Assembly: GCA_035310145.1 (NCBI GenBank)
Contig: DATGEL010000108.1
Span: forward strand, 49,808 to 113,807
From: Dehalococcoidia bacterium
GTDB lineage: Bacteria; Chloroflexota; Dehalococcoidia; CAUJGQ01
Reading direction: 5' to 3'
Length of the DNA: 64,000 nt
In this document: in pieces, positions 9,331-17,780 of the stretch
Layout of the letters: each line of letters begins with the position of its first letter
Numbering within the stretch: position 1 is the first letter of the stretch
The notes under the pieces: model-generated
The model's input: the letters and a program-made list of their open reading frames with translations, nothing else
Database searches by the model: none
Told to the model about the DNA's origin: nothing
Program-made: the position numbers and the translations under genes

Positions 9331-10110
9331 ATGAGCGACGAGGCTGTGCAGTTCGAAGTGCAGCCGAACGGCGTGGCGCTGATCACGCTGAACCGGCCGC
9401 AGCAACTCAACGCGATGAACGAAGCGATGGCACGCGAGTGGCGCGAGGCGCTCGACCGCTGCGGCGAGGACGCGAGCGTGCGCTGCGTCGTGATCACCGG
9501 CGCCGGCCGCGGCTTCTGCGCCGGGCAAGACCTGAGGGCCATGGCATCCGGCCTCGGCTCCGGCGAGATCCTGCGCCAGTGGTACTTCCCCATCATCAAT
9601 CGCACGCGCGAGCTACCCAAGCCGGTGATTGCCGCGGTGAACGGCGTGGCCGTCGGCGCGGGGCTGAACCTGGCGCTCTGCTGCGATCTGCGCCTCGCCT
9701 CGGAGGCAGCGCGTTTCGGCCAGGTCTTCGTCGGCATCGGCGTGATTCCCGACGCCGGCGGCCTCTTCTATCTGCCGCGCCTGGTGGGGCACGGCAAGGC
9801 GATGGAGCTGATGCTCTCCGGCGAGATCATCGCCGCGCGCGAGGCCGAGCGCATCGGCCTGGTGAACCGCGTCTTCCCCGCCGATACGTTCTTTGCCGAC
9901 ACCCTCGCCTTCGCCGAGAAGCTGGCCGCCGGGCCGACCGCCGCCTACGCGACGATCAAGCGCGGTCTTGACCTGAGCGCCACCACTCCGCTGGCGGCCA
10001 TGCTGGACTTCGAGGCAGAGCAGCAGGAACGCGCCAGTCAGAGCGCCGACGCCAAAGAGGGCATCGCCGCGTTCATCGAAAAGCGCTCGCCGCAGTTCAC
10101 CGGGCGATGA
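9331..10110 (+). CDS. Enoyl-CoA hydratase/isomerase family, PaaG-like
   Basis: 259 aa crotonase-fold acyl-CoA enzyme with oxyanion-hole segments GFCAGQDLRAM and AAVNGVAVGAG. The two glutamates used by true hydratases are absent: the first site reads GAGLNLA and the second FGQVFVG. The VIPDAGG loop keeps an aspartate where PaaG-type isomerases have their catalytic acid. It is therefore more likely an isomerase than the methylglutaconyl-CoA hydratase expected for the leucine pathway encoded opposite. The ATG at 9331 follows a GGGGGAAG-like ribosome site. Convergent with the HMG-CoA lyase gene across a BIME-like repeat. Confidence 0.88.
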   Translation: MSDEAVQFEVQPNGVALITLNRPQQLNAMNEAMAREWREALDRCGEDASVRCVVITGAGRGFCAGQDLRAMASGLGSGEILRQWYFPIINRTRELPKPVIAAVNGVAVGAGLNLALCCDLRLASEAARFGQVFVGIGVIPDAGGLFYLPRLVGHGKAMELMLSGEIIAAREAERIGLVNRVFPADTFFADTLAFAEKLAAGPTAAYATIKRGLDLSATTPLAAMLDFEAEQQERASQSADAKEGIAAFIEKRSPQFTGR

Positions 10111-10117
10111 GCGCGCG

Positions 10118-10215
10118 GCCTCACCCGCGGCCCCTCTCCATGGCATGGAGGGGGAGCTTCGGCACGAACTGAGAAGAAGACTCCCCGTCTCCTAGAATTG
10201 GGGGCCAGGGGATGA
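10118..10215. repeat. BIME-like repeat, partial copy
   Basis: Short member of the hairpin repeat family seen at 17608, 47848 and 58923: GGCCTCACCC, a CCCCTCTCCAT / ATGGAGGGGG stem, then CTCCCCGTCTCC and GGGGGCCAGGGG. It bridges the convergent ends of the crotonase and HMG-CoA lyase genes. It reaches into the lyase 3' end, so the last lyase codons (SSPGPQF and stop) are repeat-derived. Confidence 0.65.
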
Positions 10216-11130
10216 ACCGAAGGATGGACGCCCCGCCGCCAGATAGCGGCTGGTGAGCGCGTGGCCGAGCACGCCCTGGATGAAGCGCGAGGCTTCGGCC
10301 ACCTTTTCCAGATCGACGCCGGTCTCGATGCCCATGCCGTGCAGCAGGTACAGCAGATCTTCCGTCGCCAGGTTGCCCGAGGCGCCGGGCGCGTAGGGGC
10401 AGCCGCCCAGCCCGCCGGCGGCCGAGTCGAAGCAGGTGATGCCCATCTGCAAGGCCACGACGGTGTTGGCAAGCGCCGTGCCGCGCGTGTCGTGCAGGTG
10501 CAGGCCGATCCGCCCCGCCGGAATCCGTTGCAGCAGCAGCCCGACGACTTCCTCCACCTGGTTCGGCGTGCCCACGCCGATCGTGTCGCCGATCGAGAGC
10601 TCGTCCACGCCGAGGTCGTGCAGGCGCACAGAAACGTCGAGTACGGCCGCGGCGGGCACCTCGCCCTCGAAGGGGCAGCCGAAACAGGTAGAGACATAGC
10701 CGCGCACGCGCAGGCCCAGCGGCTTCGCCCGCGCCATCACGGCGGCGATGTTCTCCAGTGATTCGTCGATCGTGGCGTTGATGTTGTGCTGATTGAACGT
10801 GTTTGACGCGGCGGTGAAGACCGCGATTTCCGTCACACCCGCCTCAACGGCCCGTTCCAGCCCGCGCACATTCGGCACCAGCACAGGATAGCGCGTGCCG
10901 TCCCGCCGCTCGATCGCGGGGAAAACCTCGCCGGCGTCCGCCAGGCGGGGGATCGCTTTCGGGCTCACAAACGAGGTCGCTTCGACCTCGGGGAAGCCGG
11001 CGGCGCTCAGCATATTGATGAAGCGGACTTTGTCCGCCGCCGGCACCATCACCGCTTCGTTCTGCAGGCCGTCGCGCGGCCCGACCTCGACGATGCGGAC
11101 TTTGCGCGGCACGCCGCTCAACACACCCAT
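10192..11130 (-). CDS. mvaB: Hydroxymethylglutaryl-CoA lyase
   Basis: 312 aa TIM-barrel (DRE-TIM metallolyase) enzyme that splits HMG-CoA into acetoacetate and acetyl-CoA, the last step of leucine breakdown. It shows VGPRDGLQNE near the N-terminus, metal-binding HLHDTRGTAL, and the active-site cysteine loop GLGGCPYAPGASGN. The C-terminal residues come from an adjoining repeat and are probably not conserved. It lies 31 bp downstream of the biotin-carboxylase subunit gene on the same strand and so is very likely cotranscribed with it. Confidence 0.93.
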   Translation of the reverse strand: MGVLSGVPRKVRIVEVGPRDGLQNEAVMVPAADKVRFINMLSAAGFPEVEATSFVSPKAIPRLADAGEVFPAIERRDGTRYPVLVPNVRGLERAVEAGVTEIAVFTAASNTFNQHNINATIDESLENIAAVMARAKPLGLRVRGYVSTCFGCPFEGEVPAAAVLDVSVRLHDLGVDELSIGDTIGVGTPNQVEEVVGLLLQRIPAGRIGLHLHDTRGTALANTVVALQMGITCFDSAAGGLGGCPYAPGASGNLATEDLLYLLHGMGIETGVDLEKVAEASRFIQGVLGHALTSRYLAAGRPSFGSSPGPQF

Positions 11131-11161
11131 GCCCGTCTCTCCCGCCGTGGCGCGGCCGTGC

Positions 11162-13180
11162 TCACAGCTCCAGCTCGATCAGCAGCGCGCCACCGGCGAC
11201 ACGGCTGCCTTCGCTCACATGGACCCTGGAAACGATGCCCTCCGCCGGCGCCTGGATCGCGTGCTCCATCTTCATCGCTTCGAGCACGGCCAGCGTCTGG
11301 TGCGCCTGCACGCGCTCGCCCTCCGCCACGCCCAGCTTGACGATCACACCGGGCATGGGCGCCGTAAGCCGGCCGCTGCCCGTCCCCGCCTCGGCGCCCG
11401 CCGCCGCGATGTCGGGCGCTGGTGTAGCAAGGCTCACAACCTCGTACTCGCTGCCGCCGACCTGCAACCGCGCCGTCATGCCCGCCCGATCGAGCAGGCG
11501 GACGTCCACCACCTTGTGCCCACGCATGACCAGCAGCTCGTCGGGCGAAACACGCTCGAAGCGGCAAGTGACCCAGCGACCGTCGATCTGCACCTGCCAG
11601 GCATTTGCCTCGGTATCCGGCGTGGCCGTGACTATCGCCGTAGCTGCACCGCTCTGGAAGCGTAACGTTCGAGGCAACGCCGAAACGCGCCACGGGCCGA
11701 GCGAGCGCCAGGGATCGCTCGCCAGGTCTGCCGCCGCTTCCGTGAGCGCAAGGCCGGCCGCGGCGAGCAGCGCCTCGTGGGGAAACGCGGCGGTGGCGTG
11801 CTCTGCGAGCGTCTCCTGCCAGAACGGTTCCAGCCAGTCGGTCGTCACGGCGCCGTCCGCGAAGGCGTCCGAAGCGATGACCGCGCTCAGCAATGACAGG
11901 TTCGTCTGCACGCCTTGGACGTGCGCCGTCTCCAGCGTGTGCAGCAAGCGCTCGCGCGCCTGCTCGCGGTCGGCGCCGAAGGCAATGATCTTGGCGAGCA
12001 TCGAGTCGTAGTAGGGGCTGACGGCAGCGCCGGCCGCGAAGCCGGAGTCGATGCGCACGTCCTCACCAGCCGGCTGCCGGCGAACGGGAAACGCACTCTT
12101 CAAATCGAAGCGGGTGATCTGGCCGGTCGAAGGCAGGAAGCCGTGCGCCGGATCCTCGGCGTAGAGCCGCGCCTCGATCGCATGACCGCGCAAGTGCACC
12201 GCATCCTGAGTGAAGGACAGCGGCTCGCCGGCGGCCACGCGCAGTTGCAACTCCACCAGGTCAAGCCCGATCACGAACTCCGTCACCGGGTGCTCCACCT
12301 GCAGGCGCGTGTTCATCTCCAGGAAGTAAAACGCGCCGCCCTCGGCCAGCAGGAACTCGACCGTGCCCGCGTTCGTGTAGCCGACGCGACGCGCCGCCCG
12401 CACCGCCGCCTCGCCCATGCGCCGCCGCAGCGCCTCGTCCACGGCCGGCGAGGGCGCTTCTTCGATCACCTTCTGGTGCCGGCGTTGAGCCGAGCAGTCG
12501 CGTTCGCCCAGGTAGACGATGTTGCCGCGCGCATCACCGAAGACCTGCATTTCGACGTGACGCCCACGCTGCACCAGCCGCTCCAGCAGCATGCGATCGT
12601 CGCCGAAGGCCGAAAGCGCCTCGCGCCGCGCCCCGGCCAGTTGTTCGGGGAAGGCAGCCAGGTCGGGCACTTCGCGCATGCCGCGGCCGCCTCCGCCGGC
12701 GGACGCCTTGATCAGCAGCGGAAAGCCGGTGCGTTGCGCTTCGGCCGCGAGCCGTGCGTCGGATTGGTCCTCGCCCTGGTAGCCGGGCACCACGGGCACG
12801 CCGGCGGCCTCCATCAGCCGCTTCGCCTCCGCCTTGTCACCCATCGCCCGGATCGCGGCGGCCGGCGGGCCGATGAAGGCGATCCCTGCCGCCGCCACAC
12901 GCTCCGCGAACTCGGCGTTTTCAGAGAGAAAGCCGTAGCCGGGATGGATCGCCTCCGCGCCGCTCTCCCGCACCGCTTCGAGGATCGCGTCGATGTTGAG
13001 ATAGCTCGCACGCGCGGGCGGCGGACCGATGCGGTACGCCTCGTCCGCCACGCGCACATGCAGGGCGGTGCTGTCCGCATCGGAATACACCGCGACGACG
13101 CGCACGCCCAGCGCACGGCAGGTCCGTGCAATGCGCACCGCGATCTCGCCACGGTTGGCGATCAGGATTTTTCCGAACAG
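11162..13180 (-). CDS. mccA: Methylcrotonyl-CoA carboxylase, biotin carboxylase/carrier subunit
   Basis: 672 aa. Biotin carboxylase domain (about 1-450, ANRGEIAVRIAR, ATP-grasp loop KASAGGGGRGMREV), middle BT-like region, and C-terminal biotinyl domain with EAMKMEHAI. It carboxylates biotin for the partner transferase at 14594. The usual N-terminus (KILIANRGEIAV) can be read only if translation starts at a CTG at 13178-13180, preceded by GGAGAG; the nearest conventional start, GTG at 13138, would remove the first 14 residues including the conserved ANRGE motif. The substrate is assigned from context (IVD, HMG-CoA lyase); propionyl- or geranyl-CoA carboxylase is the alternative. Confidence 0.88.
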   Translation of the reverse strand: MFGKILIANRGEIAVRIARTCRALGVRVVAVYSDADSTALHVRVADEAYRIGPPPARASYLNIDAILEAVRESGAEAIHPGYGFLSENAEFAERVAAAGIAFIGPPAAAIRAMGDKAEAKRLMEAAGVPVVPGYQGEDQSDARLAAEAQRTGFPLLIKASAGGGGRGMREVPDLAAFPEQLAGARREALSAFGDDRMLLERLVQRGRHVEMQVFGDARGNIVYLGERDCSAQRRHQKVIEEAPSPAVDEALRRRMGEAAVRAARRVGYTNAGTVEFLLAEGGAFYFLEMNTRLQVEHPVTEFVIGLDLVELQLRVAAGEPLSFTQDAVHLRGHAIEARLYAEDPAHGFLPSTGQITRFDLKSAFPVRRQPAGEDVRIDSGFAAGAAVSPYYDSMLAKIIAFGADREQARERLLHTLETAHVQGVQTNLSLLSAVIASDAFADGAVTTDWLEPFWQETLAEHATAAFPHEALLAAAGLALTEAAADLASDPWRSLGPWRVSALPRTLRFQSGAATAIVTATPDTEANAWQVQIDGRWVTCRFERVSPDELLVMRGHKVVDVRLLDRAGMTARLQVGGSEYEVVSLATPAPDIAAAGAEAGTGSGRLTAPMPGVIVKLGVAEGERVQAHQTLAVLEAMKMEHAIQAPAEGIVSRVHVSEGSRVAGGALLIELEL

Positions 13181-13229
13181 AACGGCGCTCTCCGCGGAGT
13201 GCGTGGCCGCGATGGCCCCTACCCGGATT

Positions 13230-13874
13230 CTACGCGTTCGCCAGCGTTGGATGCGTCATCGGCACGTAGCCCGCGGCGATGGCGTTCACGATCGAGCGCG
13301 GCGTCAGCACCCTCACCTCGTGCACGGCGGCTGCCGGCCGCGATTCGGCATACCCTGCCGACGTCCAGCGGTGCAGCCGGCCATCACGCGGCGTCCAGGC
13401 GCCGGCCGCGCCGTCGAACGTGACGAACACCCCGTCCGGCAGATCGCCGAGCCGCGCGAGATAGGTGACCTTCTCGCGGCGCGGCGTTACGCGCTCGCGG
13501 TGCAGCACGGCATCGATCGCGTCGGTGCAGCGCGCCCGCTCGATGCGGAGCACCGCGTTGCCGGCAAGCCAGGCGTCGATGAAGCGGTTGTAGTCGCCCC
13601 AGCGGCACTGGGCGCATGGGCGGTGGCCGGCGGCGAGCGCCGTCGCCTCGTCGAGGAAGAACAGCTCGGTGTAGCGGTTGGGCTGCATCAGCTTGCGTCG
13701 GCGGCCCTTGAACTCCAGCAGGCAAGCGATCCAGCGCCGCCCCACCCAGCGCTTCAGCGGCAGCAGCTCTTGGTCCACCGTGTGAAAGCAGCCGCCGCGG
13801 TTGCCGAACAGCGTGCCGCGCGCCGGCGTCTTGATGATCTCGCCCCACGGCGTTACGCGATTCTGCAGCGGCAC
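13230..13874 (-). CDS. Conserved hypothetical protein
   Basis: 214 aa soluble protein of a widespread but uncharacterised type. It begins LQNRVTPWGEI, followed by GNRGGCFH, a stretch WIACLLEFKGRRR, RYTELFFLDEATALAAGHRPC and a CRWGDYNRF segment. The two cysteines (HRPCAQC) and several conserved Arg/Trp residues suggest a folded domain, perhaps nucleic-acid-associated; I know of no experimental function. It lies between the toxin-antitoxin pair and the carboxylase subunit, all on the same strand, and is read toward the leucine genes. The ATG at 13874 gives the start that matches the conserved beginning. Confidence 0.7.
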   Translation of the reverse strand: MPLQNRVTPWGEIIKTPARGTLFGNRGGCFHTVDQELLPLKRWVGRRWIACLLEFKGRRRKLMQPNRYTELFFLDEATALAAGHRPCAQCRWGDYNRFIDAWLAGNAVLRIERARCTDAIDAVLHRERVTPRREKVTYLARLGDLPDGVFVTFDGAAGAWTPRDGRLHRWTSAGYAESRPAAAVHEVRVLTPRSIVNAIAAGYVPMTHPTLANA

Positions 13875-13889
13875 GCGACGTACTCCAGT

Positions 13890-14255
13890 TCACGTATTGG
13901 GAGGCAGCGGCTCGAAGCGTACCCGGCGGCGCGTGATCGTTGCGATTTGGCCGCGAAAGTTGGCACCCGTGCGAACCACGGCGACGACCAGCCGAGCCAT
14001 TTCGGAGTATCGCATCCGCGAGGGGAAGCGCAGTTGCATGATGCCCGGAAGCGGAGGCAGGCGACGCCTAAACACGAGTTCGCTGATTCCAAGATCGTGG
14101 GTGAGCAGAACGGACTCCGTCTTGCGCGCCATTTCAAGCACGCGGACGTCATCAATTCCCGGCGATGTCTCCGCAATACTCAGAACGGTATGACCGTCTG
14201 CTCGAAGCGCAGAAATGATCGGTTCGCGCACGTTCTCATCGGCTAGAAACTTCAC
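13890..14255 (-). CDS. DUF5615 PIN-like toxin
   Basis: 121 aa. It starts MKFLADENVREPIISALRADG and has TSPGIDDVRVLEMA and SVLLTHDLGISEL, the conserved acidic residues (DEN, DD, HD) of the DUF5615/Mut7-C-like PIN fold. In toxin-antitoxin systems this fold is a presumed RNase partnered by a DUF433 protein, and that partner is immediately upstream with a 3-bp gap. The pair sits inside the leucine-degradation gene series. Activity is inferred from family and pairing only. Confidence 0.85.
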   Translation of the reverse strand: MKFLADENVREPIISALRADGHTVLSIAETSPGIDDVRVLEMARKTESVLLTHDLGISELVFRRRLPPLPGIMQLRFPSRMRYSEMARLVVAVVRTGANFRGQIATITRRRVRFEPLPPNT

Positions 14256-14258
14256 CTG

Positions 14259-14528
14259 TCAATCGGCTTCGAGCGAGAGAACGTGCTCCGATCGGACACT
14301 CTCGGCGGCATAGGCAAGACAGGCGCGCAGCCCCGCTTCCGTAAGCGTGGGCAGCGCTTCTAACAATTCGGTGGCCGCATGGCCACCCGCCAGATCGTCG
14401 AGAATCATGTCCACGGCAAGTCTCGTGCCGCGTATCGTTGCCTTTCCGCCCAAAATATCGGGATTATGCACGATCAGATCGCGCCAATCTTCGCACTCAG
14501 CGAAGTTCGTGCCCATTGCTCTAGCCAT
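14259..14528 (-). CDS. DUF433 antitoxin
   Basis: 89 aa. The DUF433 core is clear: IVHNPDILGGKATIRGTRLAVDMILDDLAGG, with a C-terminal helix LRACLAYAAESV. DUF433 (VapB45-like) proteins have a winged-helix DNA-binding fold, neutralise the adjacent DUF5615 toxin and usually repress the operon. The ATG at 14528 follows GGAAG; a TTG ten codons earlier lacks a ribosome site. It is the first gene of the pair, with the antitoxin before the toxin as expected. Confidence 0.85.
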   Translation of the reverse strand: MARAMGTNFAECEDWRDLIVHNPDILGGKATIRGTRLAVDMILDDLAGGHAATELLEALPTLTEAGLRACLAYAAESVRSEHVLSLEAD

Positions 14529-14593
14529 CCGTTTCTTCCCGACGTGCAGGCCGGTCAACCAGACAATCCGCGGGCCGCTCGCTCAACTCAAGT

Positions 14594-16258
14594 CTACATC
14601 CGGAAGACGCCCCACCGCGTCTCCTCGATCGGGGCGTTGAGCGCGGCGGAGATGCCGAGACCGAGCACGGTGTGTGTGTCGGCCGGATCGATGATGCCGT
14701 CGTCCCAGAGCCGTGCCGTGCTGAAGTAGGGGCTGCCCTCGTGCTCGTACGTATCGAGCACGGGTTGCATGAAGGCGGCCTGCTCCTCGCCGCTCATCTC
14801 ACGGCCCTGCGCCCGCAGGCCGTCCAGCCGCACGGTCAGCAGCACGTTGGCCGCCTGCTGGCCGCCCATCACCGAGATGCGCGCATTGGGCCACATCCAG
14901 AGCTGACGCGGCGAGTAGGCACGGCCGCACATCGCGTAGTTGCCGGCGCCGAACGAGCCGCCGATCACCACCGTGAACTTCGGCACCGCCGCGTTGGCCA
15001 CCGCCATCACCATCTTGGCGCCGTCGCGGGCGATGCCTTTGTTCTCGTACTCCTTGCCCACCATGAAGCCGGTGATGTTCTGCAGGAAGATCAGCGGAAT
15101 CTTGCGTTTCGCGCACAGCTCGATGAAGTGTGCGCCCTTCAGTGCGCTTTCGGAGAACAGGATGCCGTTGTTGGCGACGATGCCGGCGGGAAAGCCCATG
15201 ATTCGCACGATGCCGCAGACGAGCGTGGTGGCGTAGCGCGCCTTGAACTCGTGAAAGCGGCTGCCGTCCACGATGCGGGCGATGATCTCGCGCACGTCGA
15301 AGCTGCGCCGCAGATCGGCCGGAACCGCGCCGTAGATCTCCTGCGGGTCGTAGAGCGGCGGCTCGGGCGGTGTCACGGGCCAGGGAAACTGCTTTTCACG
15401 GTTGAGATTGGCGACGATACTGCGGCAGATCGAGAGCGCATGCTCGTCGCTGACGGCGTAGTGGTCGGCCACGCCGGAGACGGCCGTGTGCACGTCGGCG
15501 CCGCCGAGCTCTTCGGCCGTGACCTCTTCGCCCGTCGCCGCCTTCACCAGCGGCGGCCCGCCCAAAAAGATCGTGCCGTTGCCGCGCACGATGATCGTCT
15601 CGTCGCTCATCGCGGGCACGTAGGCGCCGCCGGCCGTGCAGGAGCCCATCACCGCCGCGATCTGGGGAATGCCCGCCGCCGACATCTGCGCCTGGTTGTA
15701 GAAGATGCGGCCGAAATGCTCGCGGTCGGGAAAGACCTCGCTCTGCAGCGGCAGAAAGGCGCCGCCGGAATCGACCAGATAGATGCAGGGCAGCCGGTTT
15801 TGCTGCGCGATCTCCTGCGCCCGCAGGTGCTTCTTCACGGTGATCGGGTAATACGTTCCGCCCTTCACCGTCGCGTCGTTGGCGACGATCACGACCTCCT
15901 GGCCGCAGACGCGGCCGATGCCGGTGACGATGCCCCCCGCGGGTGCGTCGCCGTCGTACATCTCCCAGGCGGCAAGCGGGCTCAATTCCAGAAACGGCGA
16001 GCCGGCGTCGAGCAGCAGGTCGATGCGCTCACGCGGCAGCAGCTTGTTGCGGCGGCGATGCCGCTCCACCGCGGCTTCGCCGCCGCCGGCTTGCACCGTG
16101 CGCACGCGCTCGCGCAGTTCGGCCACCGCCGAGCGCATCGCCTCGGCGTTCTGGCGGAACTCGCGGCTTTCCGGATCGATCGCGGAGTGCAGCTGCGGCA
16201 GGGCGGCGAGCGGCGCGGCGGCGCCGTCGAGGGAGAGCCGGTCCAGTGTGGTGGTCAT
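14594..16258 (-). CDS. mccB: Methylcrotonyl-CoA carboxylase, carboxyltransferase subunit
   Basis: 554 aa carboxyltransferase of the crotonase superfamily that moves carboxyl from biotin to an acyl-CoA. Two halves are present: the N-terminal domain has [30 protein letters not shown] and [13 protein letters not shown], and the C-terminal domain has [23 protein letters not shown] and [16 protein letters not shown]. The QNITGFMVG form is characteristic of methylcrotonyl-CoA rather than propionyl-CoA carboxylases. The ATG at 16258 excludes an upstream reading through a tandem repeat (MECMECMEC). Its biotin partner is 1.4 kb downstream, separated by a toxin-antitoxin pair and one hypothetical gene. 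Confidence 0.92.
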   Translation of the reverse strand: MTTTLDRLSLDGAAAPLAALPQLHSAIDPESREFRQNAEAMRSAVAELRERVRTVQAGGGEAAVERHRRRNKLLPRERIDLLLDAGSPFLELSPLAAWEMYDGDAPAGGIVTGIGRVCGQEVVIVANDATVKGGTYYPITVKKHLRAQEIAQQNRLPCIYLVDSGGAFLPLQSEVFPDREHFGRIFYNQAQMSAAGIPQIAAVMGSCTAGGAYVPAMSDETIIVRGNGTIFLGGPPLVKAATGEEVTAEELGGADVHTAVSGVADHYAVSDEHALSICRSIVANLNREKQFPWPVTPPEPPLYDPQEIYGAVPADLRRSFDVREIIARIVDGSRFHEFKARYATTLVCGIVRIMGFPAGIVANNGILFSESALKGAHFIELCAKRKIPLIFLQNITGFMVGKEYENKGIARDGAKMVMAVANAAVPKFTVVIGGSFGAGNYAMCGRAYSPRQLWMWPNARISVMGGQQAANVLLTVRLDGLRAQGREMSGEEQAAFMQPVLDTYEHEGSPYFSTARLWDDGIIDPADTHTVLGLGISAALNAPIEETRWGVFRM

Positions 16259-16308
16259 AGCGTGGCCTCGTTTCAAGTCTCCGACGGTTGCGCTGCGCTC
16301 TGGCCCCG

Positions 16309-16370
16309 GCACCCTCTCCATGCACTCCATGCACTCCATGCACTCCATGCACTGGAGAGGGGGAGAGTGC
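16309..16370. repeat. Hairpin repeat with expanded 9-bp tandem loop
   Basis: ACCCTCTCC and GGAGAGGGGG are the stem ends of the BIME-like family. The loop holds four copies of a 9-bp unit (ATGCACTCC) from 16320 to 16355, the last one ending GG. It looks like slippage expansion inside a repeat hairpin. It sits between the acyl-CoA dehydrogenase and carboxyltransferase genes. Confidence 0.7.
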
Positions 16371-16378
16371 GGTACGGG

Positions 16379-17527
16379 CTATTTGAGCAGTTCGCGGGCG
16401 ATGATCAGGCGGCGGATCTCGCTGGTGCCGGCGCCGATCTCCAGCAGCTTGGCATCGCGCAGGTAGCGGGCCACCGGCGCCTCGGCCATGTAGCCGGCGC
16501 CGCCGAAGATCTGCACCGCCTTCAGTGCGCAGCGCGTCGCCATCTCGCCCGCGTAGAGGATCGCCGCCGCGGCTTCCTTGTTGAAACGGACGCCTTTGGG
16601 CGCATGCCAGGCGAGCCAGGCGGTGCGGTAGGTCAACCAGCGCGCGGCCTCAAGCTCGGTGTACATGTCGGCCAGCATCGCCTGCACGAGCTGGAAGTCG
16701 CCGATGCGCTGGCCGAACTGCTTGCGCTCCCTGGCGTAGGCGATCGAGTCGTCGAGACAGGCCTGAGCGATGCCGAGCTGCTCGCCGGCCAGGAACGCCC
16801 GCTCGCTGTCGAGGCCGGACATCATCACTTCGACGCCGTTGTTGAGCGTGCCCAGCACGTTCTGCGCGGGCACGCGGCAGTCGTCCAGCCGCAGCTCGGC
16901 CGTGGGCGAGCCGCGGTGACCAAGCTTCTCCAGACTGCGCGCCACCGCGAAGCCAGGAAAGTCGCGCTCGACGATAAAGGCGGTGATGCCGCGCGAGCCG
17001 CGCTCGGGCTCGGTCTTGGCATAGAGCACGAAGGTCGAGGCGATCGGGCCGTTGGTGATGTACAGCTTCGAGCCCGTTAGCAGATAGTCGTCGCCGTCAC
17101 GCCGCGCCGTGGTCTGCAGGCCGACCGCGTCCGAACCGGCGTCCGGCTCCGTCAGCGCCAGCGCGCCAACGGCCTGGCCGGAGATCAGCGGCGGCAGATA
17201 GCGGCGGCGCTGCGCCTCGTTGCCGTTTACATAGAGGTTGTTCACGCACAGGTTCGCGTGGGCGCCGTAGGAGAGCGCGACGGAGGCGGAGAAGCGGCCG
17301 ATCTGCTCGATCGCCAACACCCCGGCCAGCAGATCAAAGCCGCTGCCGCCGGCGTCCTCCGGCACCGTGACGCCGAGCAGGCCCAACTCGCCCATCTGCG
17401 GCCAGAGCTGCATGGGAAACTCGTCGCGGCGGTCGATTTCGGCCGCGATCGGGCCGATCTCGCGCGCGGCCCAGTTGCCGACCGTGTCGCGCAGCAGGCG
17501 ATGCGCCTCGTCCAGTTCAAACTCCAT
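16379..17527 (-). CDS. ivd: Isovaleryl-CoA dehydrogenase
   Basis: 382 aa FAD flavoprotein oxidising isovaleryl-CoA to 3-methylcrotonyl-CoA, the step before the carboxylase. Acyl-CoA dehydrogenase motifs: ALTEPDAGSD, YITNG, ERKQFGQRIGDFQ, QIFGGAGYMAE and the C-terminal EIGAGTSEIRR. The usual glutamate before GT is Gly/Ala here, while SGLDSERAFLAG keeps a Glu at the alternative site; this is the isovaleryl-CoA dehydrogenase arrangement. LSYGAHANLCVNN is also typical. The ATG at 17527 replaces a spurious upstream extension into repeat sequence. First of the leucine-degradation series. Confidence 0.92.
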   Translation of the reverse strand: MEFELDEAHRLLRDTVGNWAAREIGPIAAEIDRRDEFPMQLWPQMGELGLLGVTVPEDAGGSGFDLLAGVLAIEQIGRFSASVALSYGAHANLCVNNLYVNGNEAQRRRYLPPLISGQAVGALALTEPDAGSDAVGLQTTARRDGDDYLLTGSKLYITNGPIASTFVLYAKTEPERGSRGITAFIVERDFPGFAVARSLEKLGHRGSPTAELRLDDCRVPAQNVLGTLNNGVEVMMSGLDSERAFLAGEQLGIAQACLDDSIAYARERKQFGQRIGDFQLVQAMLADMYTELEAARWLTYRTAWLAWHAPKGVRFNKEAAAAILYAGEMATRCALKAVQIFGGAGYMAEAPVARYLRDAKLLEIGAGTSEIRRLIIARELLK

Positions 17528-17607
17528 GGCCAGAGCCTCCCTCGCCGCCACGGCAAACGCTTCCCCTTCACGGTAGCGCCGCGGGCGCCGCCGCGGAAAG
17601 CAGCCAC

Positions 17608-17769
17608 GGCCCCTCACCCCCGCCCCTCGCCCATCGCAATGGGCGAGGGGCGATCATGTGCGCAGCGTTCCGATCGCTGACCGGTTAACCCGACGCCGTC
17701 CGATTCCTGCTCCACACGATCGCCCCTTTCCCTCCAGGATTGGGGAAAGGGGACGGGGGATAGAGGGCC
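17608..17769. repeat. BIME-like repeat, inverted copy
   Basis: About 160 bp with two hairpins: CCCCTCGCCC / GGGCGAGGGG (17622-17650) and CCCCTTTCC / GGGGAAAGGGG (17724-17753). It is bounded by GGCCCCTCA and AGAGGGCC. The middle (GGTTAACCCGACGCCGTCCG) is the reverse complement of the middle of the 58923 copy. It is intergenic between two minus-strand genes. Confidence 0.75.
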
Positions 17770-17780
17770 GCAAGGCCATG

